Shown: one piece after another, positions 9,990 through 20,971 of the stretch
Layout of the letters: every line of letters begins with the position of its first letter
Numbering within the stretch: position 1 is the first letter of the stretch
Source: Dipteris shenzhenensis
Taxonomy: Eukaryota; Polypodiophyta; Polypodiopsida; Gleicheniales
NCBI GenBank assembly: GCA_047967505.1
Contig: CM106538.1
Length of the DNA stretch: 64,000 nt
Reading direction: 5' to 3' (one strand)
The notes under the pieces: generated by a model
Database searches by the model: none
The model's input: only the letters and a program-made list of their open reading frames with translations
Told to the model about the DNA's origin: nothing
Made by a program: the position numbers and the translations under genes

Positions 9990-10790
9990 GAACCCGTAAG
10001 CTCTTGCGAGCTTCCCCCTCCCCCTCCGTACCTCTACCTCCCCTAGCCCTTCTCCTCCTCGCCTCGGCTTCACCTCCCCCCCACCCGCTGCCGCTGCGCC
10101 CTCCCTCGCCATCCCCGCTCACCTCCGCCTCACCCCCCCTTGCACCTCCGCTCACCCTCGCCACGCTCACCCCCCCCCCCCCCCGCTCCGTCTCTCCCCC
10201 TTGCCCCTCCGCTCCACCCCTCCCCGCTTCCGCTCCACTCACACCCCCTCACCCCGCCTCACCCTCCCCGCCTCGCTCCGCCCCCCTCGCCACGCTCACC
10301 CCCCCCCAGCTCCGTCTCTCCCCCTTGCCCCTCCGCTCCACCCCTCCCCGCTTCCGCTCCACTCACACCCCCCCGCCTCCCGCTCCGCCCACCCACCCCT
10401 CGCCCCCCGCCCTCGCCCCCTTTCGCCTCACCGCCCCCCCTCCATTTCACCCCCGTCTCCCCTTCCCGCTCTCCGCCCCCTGCCCCCCCGCCCCTTCGCT
10501 CCACTTTTTTTTTACCCTTCCCTCCGCCCCCCGTCCGCCTCTCGCCCCACTCCGCCTCTCCCCCGCCCCCGCTTCCGTTCCCGCCTCCTCTCCACCGCCC
10601 CCGATCCCCGCCCCCACTCCTCCACCCCGCGCCATCTCCGCTTCTTGCCCCCCCCATCCCGCTTCCTCCGCCCCCCGCCCTCCATCCTTCCCGCCACACC
10701 CAGGCTCCACCCTCCCGCATCTACCCCCCCCCCCCCCCCCCCTTTTTTGGGTGGCAGCCTTTTCCTCATCGGAAGCCTCGCAGTTTGTCT
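9990..10790 (+). promoter_or_regulatory. C-rich 5' region of L1 copy 1
   Basis: About 700 bases are almost purely C and T with very few A, so the other strand is full of G runs. A block of about 65 bp (about 10185-10250) recurs at about 10310-10372, showing internal duplication of roughly 125 bp. Long open frames in all phases are a result of composition (Pro, Ser, Ala). By position it is the 5' untranslated and promoter region; the second copy has the same kind of sequence at 51790-52330. Confidence 0.7.
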
Positions 10791-10797
10791 TGGCGGT

Positions 10798-12806
10798 ATG
10801 GCGGCCCCTTGCCCGGAACCGGAGGCCTAGACGGACCCTCCCTCTCCAGATGCCTACCGCGTCATTCTGACAGAGCAACAATCATCTCGGGTTCAGGAGG
10901 TTGCCAATGACTTTGCCCTTACCTCTGTTTATGGCAGAGTCATTGGACATTCCCCCTCCAGATCAGCCATCAGGGACTGGCTCCAGTCCACCCTCATGCT
11001 AGAGGACGGCCATATTGAGGAGGCGGCCCTTATGGGAAGGGGCATCTTCTGGCTCAAACTCTCCAATGCGAAAGCGGCGAGCAACCTGATTGCTGGCTCC
11101 CCCACGACTGTGGATGGAAAGATTGTCATGATAGTCCCGTGGTACCGCGGATTTAGCGCAGCGGATTTTGATGCTCGGTTCCGTATACCTCGTCATCCAG
11201 TGACGCTAGTTTTTCCAGGTCTTGCTGCTGAGCTACGGCCGATTGTCAGGGACCTGGGCTCCCACTTTGGCTGGGTTATGCACGATACCTTCGCTGATGC
11301 GGTGACTACGGCAGGAGCCCCCCGAGTCCGTGTGGCTGTGGCGGATCCTGCGACTCTCCCGACAGTGATCGGATTTCGTGACAGATGCCGGCAGCATCAC
11401 CCAGAGCATGGTAGTCACCGGACAGCCAGGGCAGTGTTTGAGGTGTCACGGCTTCGGGCACCTGGCGGCTGTTTGTCCACGCTTAGCCAGCTCTTCTCGA
11501 CTCCCCCCGCCCCCCCTCTCCGCCCCCTCCCCCCCCTCCGGGCAGCCACGCCAGGAGAAGCAGAGGCAGCCGGCCGGAGCCTGGACCAGAGTTAGCTGGC
11601 GGCTGGACTGAGGTTAGAAGGAAAAGCGGAAAGAACAAGAAGATTTCTGATAAAGGCAAAGAGGCTGAGGTTACCCAACCTACAGCTGCACCTCAGAGAC
11701 CTGACAGGCAGCCTCCCCAGGGATCTGGGAGAGCATCTTCTTCGACGGTAGCCCGCCCTCCACAGACTCAGGTCCCCCTCTCCTCCTCTCCCCAGCCTCT
11801 TCCCATTCAGCCCCAGGCCATCCCCCATCTGCACCCCATTTCTCCCGACCCGCAGCTTCAGCTCCCTCCTCGTCCTCCTCAGTCTTCTCCCCCTCCTTCT
11901 CAGCCCCAGTTCCAGATGCATCCCCATCCCTCCCCCCCCCCCCGCCTCTTTCAGCTCTCCCGCAGAGCTAGTTGCACCGACGGTTCCTCAGCCGAGGGCA
12001 GCCCCCGCTCCCCCTCCTCCTCCTCCACTAGTCGCCCCTGAGGAGTCTGTGTTGCCTATTCCCCAGCCTCCTCCCCCTCCCCCTCCGCTGGCAGGACACC
12101 CTGAGTCTGCACCTTCACCGGAGCAGGCTTCTCTGTCCGCTAGCCCCTCAGTAGCAGACTCCGACGGGCCTCAGCTTCAGGAGAGAGAGCTCCCTCGCGA
12201 CTTTTACAGATCTGGCCCCTGGGACTACTTGGATGTGGCCGACCTCGGGACTTTCCCTACTTGCCTCGACATCAGTATCTTCTTGCTCCGCAAAGGGGCG
12301 GATGGGAAGATAGCCGCCTTGGCCCCCAGGGATGGCCCTAGCTTTGCTTTCACGTTCCTTAGCGACGGCACCGAGACCTGGACAGACGACTCGGTCTGGG
12401 AGGCTCTCAGGGAGCAGACACATGCTTAGGTTTGCTCCTGGATAGGCCCGTCCGGTGGGCAGCTTCTCGAGACTCAGTGGTCCGAGGGTGACGTGCGCCT
12501 GCGGTGGCGTTGCGCCGCCAAACGCTTCAGACTGATTGTGATCCTCAAGCCTGGACCCCTCAGAAACTCCGCGCTTTCTACGGCATGACCACCTCAGAGA
12601 TCTGGAGTTGGCTCGAGAAAGCTTTCGTTCATGGTACCAAAGGCCTCTCGCCTTTGCTGAAGGTGTTGAAGGACGGGCAGGATGACCCCGCCTCCCCCTC
12701 CAAACCTTCCCATAAGCGTCAGCGCCTCCACTCCGAGATGTCAGCTTCTTCTTCGACTTCGACCGCGAGCAGACAGCTGTTCGCAGCCTCCCAGCCCTCA
12801 CCATGA
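10798..12806 (+). pseudogene. L1 copy 1 ORF1 (nucleic-acid-binding protein)
   Basis: The start ATG (ATGGCGGCC...) is chosen because copy 2 has the same start at 52367. A TAG at 10828-10830 stops it after ten codons, where copy 2 has CAG. The frame then continues through a DUF4283-like segment (VYGRVIGHSPSRSAIRDWLQ, PWYRGFSAADFDARFRIPRH). Near 11370 it shifts to the frame with a CLRCHGFGHLAAVCP zinc knuckle (C-x2-C-x4-H-x4-C). A Pro-rich stretch and a conserved C-terminal block follow (GPWDYLDVADLGTFP, 12220 onward), and after another shift KGLSPLLKVLKDG leads to the TGA at 12804-12806, which overlaps the ORF2 start. Confidence 0.8.
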
Positions 12807-15800
12807 GCCTACACCTCGTTTCCTGGAATGTGAACGGGTTTCACTCTTCTGGAACCCGCGGTCCTAGGAAGCTCATTTTGAGACAGGAACTTCAGCCAGC
12901 AGTGATAGGTCGTTTGGATGTACTTCTACTCCAGGAGCACAAGCTTTGTGCGGCTCACTCCTGCAGATGCGGGAAGATTCTCCCTGGACGTTCTCACACT
13001 TATTGGGAGCCCTCGATCGGCGCACTGGGGAGGAGTGGTGGTGTTTGTACCTCCGTGGGCGAGCAGCTAGCCCAGGGAGTTTTCGGTCATGGCACGCTGA
13101 TACCAGGCCGTGCCCTTTGGGTAGGCCTGGAACTGGAGGGATCCAGAGTTGGAGTCCTCAACATTTATGCTCCCACAGATCTCCGTTGTAGAGCCACCTT
13201 CTGGAGGACACTTACAGGGATTCTCCCAGACATGGATTCTTGGATTGTTGGAGGTGACTTCAACAATCTGGAGACCTTGGAGGACCAGCAGGGCAGAGGA
13301 CCGGAGTTTACAGGTATGTCTCAGGCAGAGCAGTCAGCTTGGGACTCTTTTATCTTTGCGACAGGAGGAAGGGACAGTTGGCGAGACCCGTCCTTGCGAC
13401 GCTGGCACGGGAGCTTGGACTTTTCGTGGGGCTTCCGCAGGGAAGGAGGTAGACTCCTGGAGAGGCTGGATAGATTTTATGTTAGTGATTGGGCCATCGG
13501 CAGAGGCGGTCAGGCGGGTATAGTTCCAGGGACGACACTGTCCGACCATGCGCGTGTGTTCTTATCATTAGATTCGGCAGCTCAGTCCCTTCTCCCCCGC
13601 TCATGCCGGATTCCTGACTCCATTTTCTCGAGGGAGGATGTGCGCAGCAGTATTTGCAGTCTTTGGGACAGAGACTGGGGCGAGTGCGTGGATCTGGTTG
13701 GCTCGGTGGTGCAGGCTTTGCAGGAGTCCAGCCAGATCTGCCAGCTCGCAACCCTACAGGTTCGACAGGATTGGTGGGGCAGAGAGAGAGCTCTTCGGAG
13801 GGACCTCGCCTCCATTCAGCGACTCCAGCAGGCTTCCCCGGGCTTGGAGGAGCTTCGGATCCAGGCCCTTCGAGCCAGAGCCCTTCTGGAGGAGACACTC
13901 CAGCGTCGCTCAGAGTTTTCCTATCACGCCTCTCTCTCCTTCTGGGCCCGGAAGGGTGACCGGATGTGCAGGGAGTTCTTCAGGACGCATGGCCAGAGAG
14001 CTGCAGGTGATCAGCTTCAGAGTCTCAGGACAGCGGATGGTCACATCATTACGGATCCGGGGGAGGTCTTGGGGTTGGCCACTGACTTCTACAGGACCCT
14101 CTTCCAGCAGGAGCCGCTTGCCCCCCTCGTACTCGACATGCCCGTGAGGAGGTGTGGAGGCACACTCCATCCCTGGTCCAGCCTAGCATGCAGGCGACGT
14201 TGTTGGCACCGTTCACCATGGATGAGATGTTGGAGGCCTTGATGGCCATCGACGGACAGAATTGCCCAGGTGAGGATGGGCTATCCCGGGCATTCTTCAC
14301 CTCCTTCTGGGACCAGATCCATCAGCCCCTCCTTGCAGCTCTGCAGAGGATTTTCAGCAGCGGTCAGATGCCAGAGAGCTTTTCCTCGGGACTGATTTGC
14401 CTCATCTTGAAGGGAGGAGATAGACAGGAGATCCGTCAGTGGCGCCCGATCACTCTCCTTACCACTGCCTACAAAATCCCTCGCCAAGATGATCAGCGCC
14501 AGAGTTCGGCCTCTACTCCCAGACCTCATCCATGACACTCAGACAGGATTTGTCCAGGATCGTAGTATCCTGGATAATGTCTTCACCTTTTCAGAGGCGG
14601 CGGAGTGGGCTCAGCACAGCGGATCACACCTTGCCATTCTACTTCTCGACTTTGAGAAGGCCTACGATCGAGTGGACTGGTCCTTTTTGGAGGGGACTCT
14701 GGAGCGGCTAGGTTTCCCTGCAGGTTGGATTCAGGGTATCTCAGCTTTGTACAGGACAGCTTCTAGCAGGGTCATCATTGGAGGCAGGATGGGTGAGCGC
14801 TTTAGCTTGGAGAGATCAGTGCGTTAGGGCTGCCCCCTTGCTCCTTACCTGTTTCTCTTCTTCGCCGAGGCTATGACTTACTACCTTCGGGCGAGGTCTA
14901 CAGGGATCAGGGGTGTTCGCCTTCCACTCCGGGAGGACACGGAGCTTTTGGACGGAGCTTTTAGACTCGGAGTACGCAGATGATACAGCCCTGTATGTCC
15001 AGGACGATGAGAGGATGCTAGAGAGGGTGCGGATGGCCCTGGAGGTCTTCTGCTCGGCCGCTGGTGCGAAAATCAACTGGAACAAATCAGTTGGTTTTCT
15101 CACAGACCCCGGGGCGTGTTCTCAGTGGGGGAGGTTTTTGGGTTTCAGATGGATCCCACGGGGACAGACAGCTAGATACCTTGGTTTTCAGGTTGGCCTA
15201 GACATCACGCCAGCTCAGCAGTTTCTCCCGGTGCTAGACTCCATCCGACGGAAGCTGGCTTTCTGGAGCACTGCTAAGCTTTCCCTTGCAGGTCGTGCCC
15301 TGGTAGTTAACCAGGTCCTCCTAGCCACGGCTTGGTATGTGGCTTCCTACTGGTGTTTCTCGAGATCCAGCGTGGCACAGCTCAGGAGGCTTGTTCGGAA
15401 CTTCCTTTGGTCCGGGGAGGATGGTCTCAGAGATACCAGAGCCAGGGTTGCTTGGCAGACAGTCATTCTTCCGCAGGCTGAGGGTGGCCTGGGGGTCATC
15501 GATCCAGAGCTTCAGAGTCAGGCCTTGTTAGGCAAGCTTGTCATCCGCGGTTTGACCCCGGGGGGGCAGACGTGGAAGATGTTACTTCAGCAGGGAGTCG
15601 GTTCTTGTGTCCCGCGCCGAGGTGGAGAGTGGCTACCGTCCCTCAGGTGGATCTTCACTTCCGCCCCGCTCACTCAGCCCTGTTCCCCACTCGTTCGTAG
15701 CCTCCTCATGGTTTGGAGGCGGCTCCGCCTCAGTCTCATTCAGTCCCCTCCTAGCTGTCAGGAGGAGATCGATCGCCAGCCGCTTATCTGGAACGGTCAG

Positions 15801-17210
15801 GTCAGAGATGCCGAGGGCCTTCAGTTGGGGGAGAGATCACATATCAGGTGGGATGGCTGGATGAGGGGGCCAGCCCGGTCCCTTCGAGTTTGGAGGGATA
15901 CGTACAGACATCTGGAGACGGTTGATCTTGCAGACGCAGCTGGAGGTGCACGTGGAGCCCAAGCGAGACGCACGGAGATCGACGGCGCCATCCCAGCTGA
16001 TTGGTTGGTTCCACCTGAGCCTCAGGTCCTCATGCCTGGTGACGCCCGCTGGCTGGGACAGTTCACCCCCCGTGGCATCCCACTGGTGATCGCAGGACGT
16101 ATGGATGACTCCTCTATCTCCTTCTTCGCGGTTTTTGGGGATGGACGACTCAGGAGAGAGGATGCGCTCATCGACCACCTACTCCCATGGCAGAGGGTTC
16201 GGGTCGTAGGCCTTTTGGGGAAGGTCTGGCGTACCGATCCTAGCATCGAGCAGGACTGGATGCACCTTTGGCGTCTCTGGCTCTGGGAGGGGCGGGCCTT
16301 GTCAGAGCTTGATTGGGACCCAGGAGAGTGGTGGTGGCCAGAGATTGTGACAGGACAGGGGCCGACCTCCTTCTTCGCCTACAGCACGACTCTGGGCAGG
16401 CGAGTTCTTGGGAGGATGCAGAGCCGCCCCCCCACCCAGCGGCCCAGCTGGTATGCACAGGGTATTTCCAGGTTCTTTTTGCAGGCATTCTGGAAGGCCT
16501 TGTGGGAGAGCTGGCGGCCGCGAAAGATCTCATACTTCCTGTGGCTTCTTGCCCACAAAGGTCTTCCAGTGGGGAGCTGGTTGCGGCAGATAGGCCAGGA
16601 CGGATGCTGCCAGATTTGCCATGAGGATGAGGAGTCACCAAAACACTGCCTGTGGAGCTGCACTCGCGCCCAGGAAGTGTGGAGGTGGACTTTCGGGATT
16701 CTTACTCGCGCAACACCAGAGCTAGGATTGATCACTTGGGGCGCGTTCTGTTGGTGCAGCACCGCACCTGGTCTTCATCACTTATTCGAGGCATGCCAGC
16801 AGGACCCCACTTTCCTTATCACACAGGGGACGTGGGGGCCGCTCGAGGGTATCCCGCAGCGCCTAGCAGAGGCTGATACAGGAGTTCGGGAGAGGCAGCT
16901 AGTCTGGGAGATTATTAGCAGCATTGCAGGGTGGCACATCTGGACCTCGCGCTGCGCGCAGATCCTCGGTGGCACCTCCTTATCGACTGCCCAGATCATG
17001 ACGGAGATTTGGAGTGAGATTATTCATACCCTCAGAGGCCAGTGGGACCAGATTCAGGGAGATTCCCGGGCCGGTCAGGAGAAGCGGAGACACTTCCTCC
17101 GGGCTTGGGACACACAGGGCCTATTCTTCGAGCAGACTTCGCAGGGCCTTCGGTGGCACTACTCACCACCCCGATGGCTGTTCATTCACACTCGTCTTAT
17201 CCCTCCGTGA
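12803..17210 (+). pseudogene. L1 copy 1 ORF2 (endonuclease and reverse transcriptase)
   Basis: It starts at ATG 12803. Endonuclease motifs are present: LVSWNVNGF, LLLQEHKL, WIVGGDFNNLE, LDRFYVSDW and TLSDHARV. Reverse transcriptase blocks follow: WRPITLLTTAYKI, QTGFVQDRSILDN, LLDFEKAYDRVDW, GCPLAPYLF and SEYADDTALYV. A C-terminal Cys/His segment has CCQICHEDEESPKHCLWSC. The frame shifts near 14150, 14480 and 14930, and TAG at 14825 replaces the Gln before GCPL. The final frame 14913-17210 is open for 765 codons. Apart from these lesions all domains are complete. Confidence 0.9.
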
Positions 17211-17227
17211 GAGTATGATTTATTCTG

Positions 17228-18082
17228 TTACCTTTTAGGACTGTGTCCGATTTGTGAACGCAGCCCGTCAGCTACAAGCTGACCTTTTGTATCTTGTTCT
17301 CGAAGTAATATAATTAGCACTGTTTTTTCGGCAAAATATGCAACATAACCAAAAACTCTGAAGTGATCCAGTGAAGGCTTTCTCCCATGCCATGCCTCAT
17401 AGGGAGTGATTGTCTTCAAAGCCTTTGTGGGGGCCCGATTCAAAACATAATTTGCACACATGAGGCCTTCGAGCCAAAACGTGTGAGGCAACTTCTTACT
17501 AGTGAGCATTCATCTATCCATCTTCATAAGAGTGCGATTCTTGTGCTCAGCTTTGCCATTTTGTTGAGGTGTAAGCCTCACTGTAAGCTAATGCGTGATG
17601 CCTTTCTCCTTCAAAAATGCCTCAAACTCATGAGACATATACTCCCCCCCTCTATATGTGCGTAGTGTCTGCACCTTGAGTCCTGTCTCATTCTCAACCA
17701 TAGCGACGAAGTGTTTGAAATGCATAAACGCTTCTAATTTTGCCTTAAGACCATAGACCCAAGTATAATTGGTGAAGTCATCTATGAATACAACATAATA
17801 GAGATAACCACCAAAAGCAGGTGTCCTCATGGGACCGTAGACACCATTGTGTATGAGCTGTAATTTTCGAGTAGCTCTTACTGCACCATCCTTCTTAAAA
17901 GGAAATCTATGCATCTTGCCAAGGATGCATCCCTCACATGGATGAGGAGGAGGTGACTCCAAAGGAGGCAATGCATGAACCATAGCATGCTTTTGAAGTG
18001 TCATTAAGCTGTCATAGCTTATGTGCCCATACGTGGCATGCCATAACTCCGCATTCTGCATCGCAGCAGTGGAAGTGCTCAC
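17228..18082 (-). pseudogene. Copia F integrase core
   Basis: 18082-17588 carries the pre-integrase zinc motif (H...H...CEGCILGK) and the DDE core. The first Asp of the usual H-T-D is Asn (IHNGVYGP) and the second, usually in LRTDRGGEY, is Tyr (LRTYRGGEY). Two of three catalytic residues are therefore lost. 17509-17228 encodes the following segment (HTFWLEGLMCANYVLNR), out of frame, and ends at the LINE insertion. Confidence 0.85.
17336..17351. repeat. Right target-site duplication of L1 copy 1
   Basis: Exact copy of 9974-9989, immediately after the CGGCAAA tail of the LINE. Removing one copy and the LINE restores continuous copia integrase sequence on the minus strand. Confidence 0.92.
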
Positions 18083-18183
18083 TGAAAGTGCAAGATCGGA
18101 TCTTTTCTCATATATGTTAAGCTGAAAAAGATCCTGATACAGATGCCCACAACATCATAGTCATTCTCTTTGTCTCGGACTGC

Positions 18184-18663
18184 TCACTTAGCATCATCGA
18201 ATATAACCTGAAATCCTCCTCTATTAAGAGAGGGCACTGAAAGCAAATTCTTCTTTATACCTGGCACATAAAGAACTTCTGTAATTCTGAAATCTGTGCC
18301 ATCCGTGGCTGTGAGGATGATGTCCTCCACTCCGCACATTGAATAAGAAGAATTATTTGCACCTATCACCTTCTTTTTAGTAGGTGGTGGATGCAGAGAT
18401 GCAAAAAGGCTCTTCTTAGAAGTGATGTGCTTAGAAGCACCACTATCAAAATACCAAGTGTTCAATGTCTCATTGACACTGAGAGAGCATGCATCCTTTG
18501 AAGGGTCATAACTGCAAGTCAAGAAAACATATGGGTCATCCTCAATAGTGGCTGTAGTATCTGAACACTGAAAAATCTGAAATGCAAGACAAAAAGTCAT
18601 AGTGCTCTTCCACAAAGTTGGCTGTAACATCCCCTCCATCATGTGCATTAGGAGCTGATGCAT
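18184..18663 (-). pseudogene. Copia F protease region
   Basis: It contains TWYFDSGASKHIT, the Asp-Ser-Gly active site of copia retropepsins, and later TEVLYVPGIKKNLLSV, the standard segment after it. It overlaps the gag frame by frameshift. Confidence 0.82.
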
Positions 18664-19072
18664 CTGACACAGCCATACCTGAATCCCTTTTCTTTTCTTT
18701 AGCTATGCGCTTCTTGCATTCACCAATGTCATGACTTGGCTTCTTACAGTAATGAAAAATGCCCTTCTTTTTCGACTTATCGGCATCACCTTTAGCCTTA
18801 TAAGAGGGCTGTCCTGAATCATCTTTATGCTGATGTGCGGGCTGATTGGCATGTTGCTTTTGCTGCCCTTTTCCTTTGGGCTTAAACTTAGAAAGCATGG
18901 CATGCTCGCCAGCCCGTGTTGCCATATTTCTTCTTGTCTGCTCTACCTGTAACAGAAGTCCTACCAACTCGTGAAAAGAGAGAGGATTGCTGCCCCCCCT
19001 CAATGACAAATTCAACGAGTTGTTGAAACCAAGATAGGACTCGGGAAGGGAATTCAGAGTGGTGGTAATCAT
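18542..19072 (-). pseudogene. Copia F gag, C-terminal part
   Basis: The frame starts at ITTTLNSLPESY (end of the copia capsid) and includes a Lys-rich stretch. The zinc knuckle is degenerate: FHYCKKPSHDIGECKKR keeps only the second Cys-x2-Cys position, with Tyr-Cys in place of Cys-x2-Cys. The first 100 or more gag residues are missing. Confidence 0.75.
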
Positions 19073-19255
19073 CTTTGAATCTTGTAAACTACTCGGTGCT
19101 TTCTATCAATTTAGACAACGGATTTTGCAGAGGCGTTTGAATGAAATGATTGCGAGTTGCCAAACACATATACTTGAACTTAAGAGTTTGCAATTAAGCT
19201 GGAATTAAGACTTATACAGCTTAAACACAAAGTGACATCATTGGAAATTGCAATA

Positions 19256-20467
19256 TGATTGAGGGGCCAAGACGGCCCTCCCCCCCTATCCAGGCTCACT
19301 TTATTCTTGAAAATGGAGATACAAGACCAAGGTGCAATGCACCTTCCAAACTGATGAACTCAGTGAAAACCTAGGACCTAGATACAAGACTCAAGAGCAT
19401 ATGTGCAAGGTAGACAACAAAAAGGAGGACTCTAAGCTCAGGTTTCAACTCTTGGCTTGCCCAATCCACAAGGAAGAAGCCTGCAACAATCACCACTTAC
19501 ATCCAACATTAGAGGCAAGCACTAGTTTCTAGAAAGATAGTAGAAACAACATGAAATAGTGCTGTAAATGAGATAAACTTGACAATACAGGCTCCCTTCG
19601 TGATTTGACTCTTTTGTAGATGAAGTCCTTGATGCCTCTGAAGGTACCTTGGGTGAGGAGAGTGTGGAAATGGGGCTGGAATGAGAACAGCTTAGAAAAA
19701 CAGCGTGTAGGCTAGAGAGAGAAAGCCTTTATGGAGTGATAGCTGTAGAGAGAGAGTGCCAATGCTGATCCCAAGGGAGGGGATGTAAGAGAGGAGCTGC
19801 TGCTGTTCCAGAGGTGCATAGAAAGGTAGATTTCCGCAAGGGGAATGGGCTGGAACAGTAGAGAGAGAAATTTTGAGAGAAAGATTGCAGTAGGAGAGAG
19901 AAAGGGGCTGTGGCTGCTCCAGGCTAGGAGAAGGAGAGAGGATGCTGCTGCTGTTCCAGAAGAGCTAAGAGAGGGCAGATTTCTGAAGAGGAAGGGCTGG
20001 AACTGTAGAGAGAGAATGTGCTGTTGTAGAGAGAGAATGTGTTGCTGAGGTGAGAGAATGGCCTGGGGAGAAGCTGGCCGCACCCAAGGAGCTGGAGAGG
20101 TTCTGCTGCATCAACCAAAAGGAGAGAGAAGAAAAGTGACAAATTTTTCATGTAGGGAATGAAGGGGAGAGGCCTTCTTTTATAGGCTCAGCCCCCCCCC
20201 CCAGGCTTAGAGTGGAAGGTGGACACTTGTCCCAGATTTTTGGTGGGCTGCAGTCCCAAAGAGGACAGCCCACAACCTGCCCCAAATCTACCAGATTTGG
20301 GGCCAGACACTTGGCCTGCATGCCCTGCCACTTGCCATGCATGCTGCCACATGTGTGGGACAGGTGGACTGACCTGCCAGCTCAGATTCCATGTGGCAGT
20401 CTGCCACGTGTCACTCCCAAAAATCCTAAAATTTCAAATTCTGATCGCACCCACGGGTTCCTAACAG
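19256..20467 (-). repeat. LTR-like block, probably a solo LTR (boundaries uncertain)
   Basis: On the minus strand it begins TGTTAGGAACCCGTGGG at 20467, has a CTATAAAAG box at about 20180, a pyrimidine-rich stretch and AATAAA at about 19310, as a promoter-bearing LTR would. It interrupts the gag leader of copia F. I found no matching CTAACA end or target duplication, so the left limit (a TG at 19256) is a guess. Reading frames inside it are low-complexity. Confidence 0.45.
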
Positions 20468-20957
20468 CTTGGACTATTTATTGACGTACTCTAAGGTCAT
20501 AATTGAGCCATACTGAGCTCATTTGTTTGTCGTCTTATCTTTCGTACACCTGTATGGTGCAGATGACGGAAACTGTACGGACGACGGAAGTAGAAAATGT
20601 GCCGATGACTATACGGCAGTTCACACGTGGTGCAATACGGCGCTCTGACAGCCAATGTACGGAACGCATGTACGGAAGCAGGTACGGAGACTTGTATGGC
20701 TGTTTCAGTACAAAATGCTGTATGGAAGGCAGCGCTGCAGGCGTACGGACCTAACAGCAGTACGGACGGCGGTGCTCTGAGATATGGAGTCCGTATGTTT
20801 GTAGGGACGATGACGGGACTGTATGGAATGGCACGTGCAGCTGGTATAGAATCCCTACAGTCGTACGGGATTGTACGGAATGGAGGTTAGAACGGAATGG
20901 TGAGCTGGAGCAGGAGGACGGGCAGTTGGGTAGTAGGAGCACTCGTAGGGACAACCT
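20468..20957 (-). promoter_or_regulatory. Copia F leader with GTACGG cluster
   Basis: This lies between the primer site and the interrupted gag. No reading frame is convincing. From about 20570 to 20885 it holds eight exact GTACGG words plus many one-base variants such as GTATGG and ATACGG. Similar clusters occur in the leader of gypsy B (27890-28165) and the LTR of copia E (57415-57850). Confidence 0.6.
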
Positions 20958-20969
20958 GCTCTGATACCA
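20958..20969 (-). promoter_or_regulatory. Primer binding site, initiator tRNA-Met type (copia F)
   Basis: The minus strand reads TGGTATCAGAGC a few bases inside the 5' LTR. This is the standard site complementary to the 3' end of initiator tRNA-Met used by plant copia and many gypsy elements. Confidence 0.85.
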
Positions 20970-20971
20970 AA

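Larger units (their letters stand above)
9990..17335 (+). mobile_element. L1-type LINE, copy 1, full length but mutated
   Basis: This is a 7.35 kb plus-strand LINE between 16-bp target duplications. Layout: a very C-rich 5' region (9990-10790), ORF1 (10798-12806) with a zinc knuckle, ORF2 (12803-17210) with endonuclease, reverse transcriptase and a C-terminal Cys/His segment, and a 3' region of about 125 bp. The tail is only a few A residues. Both ORFs carry frameshifts and stops. The copy at 51758-56909 belongs to the same family: ORF1 start, ORF junction and 3' end all align. Confidence 0.92.

Noticed and set aside
10140-10910. Long overlapping Pro/Ser-rich frames in several phases, both strands
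   Set aside because: They come from the C-rich composition of the L1 5' region and have no domain or conserved start; copy 2 shows the real ORF1 start after this region.
12148-12804. 218-codon minus-strand frame opposite L1 ORF1
   Set aside because: It has no recognisable motif and lies opposite a region conserved between two L1 copies on the plus strand.
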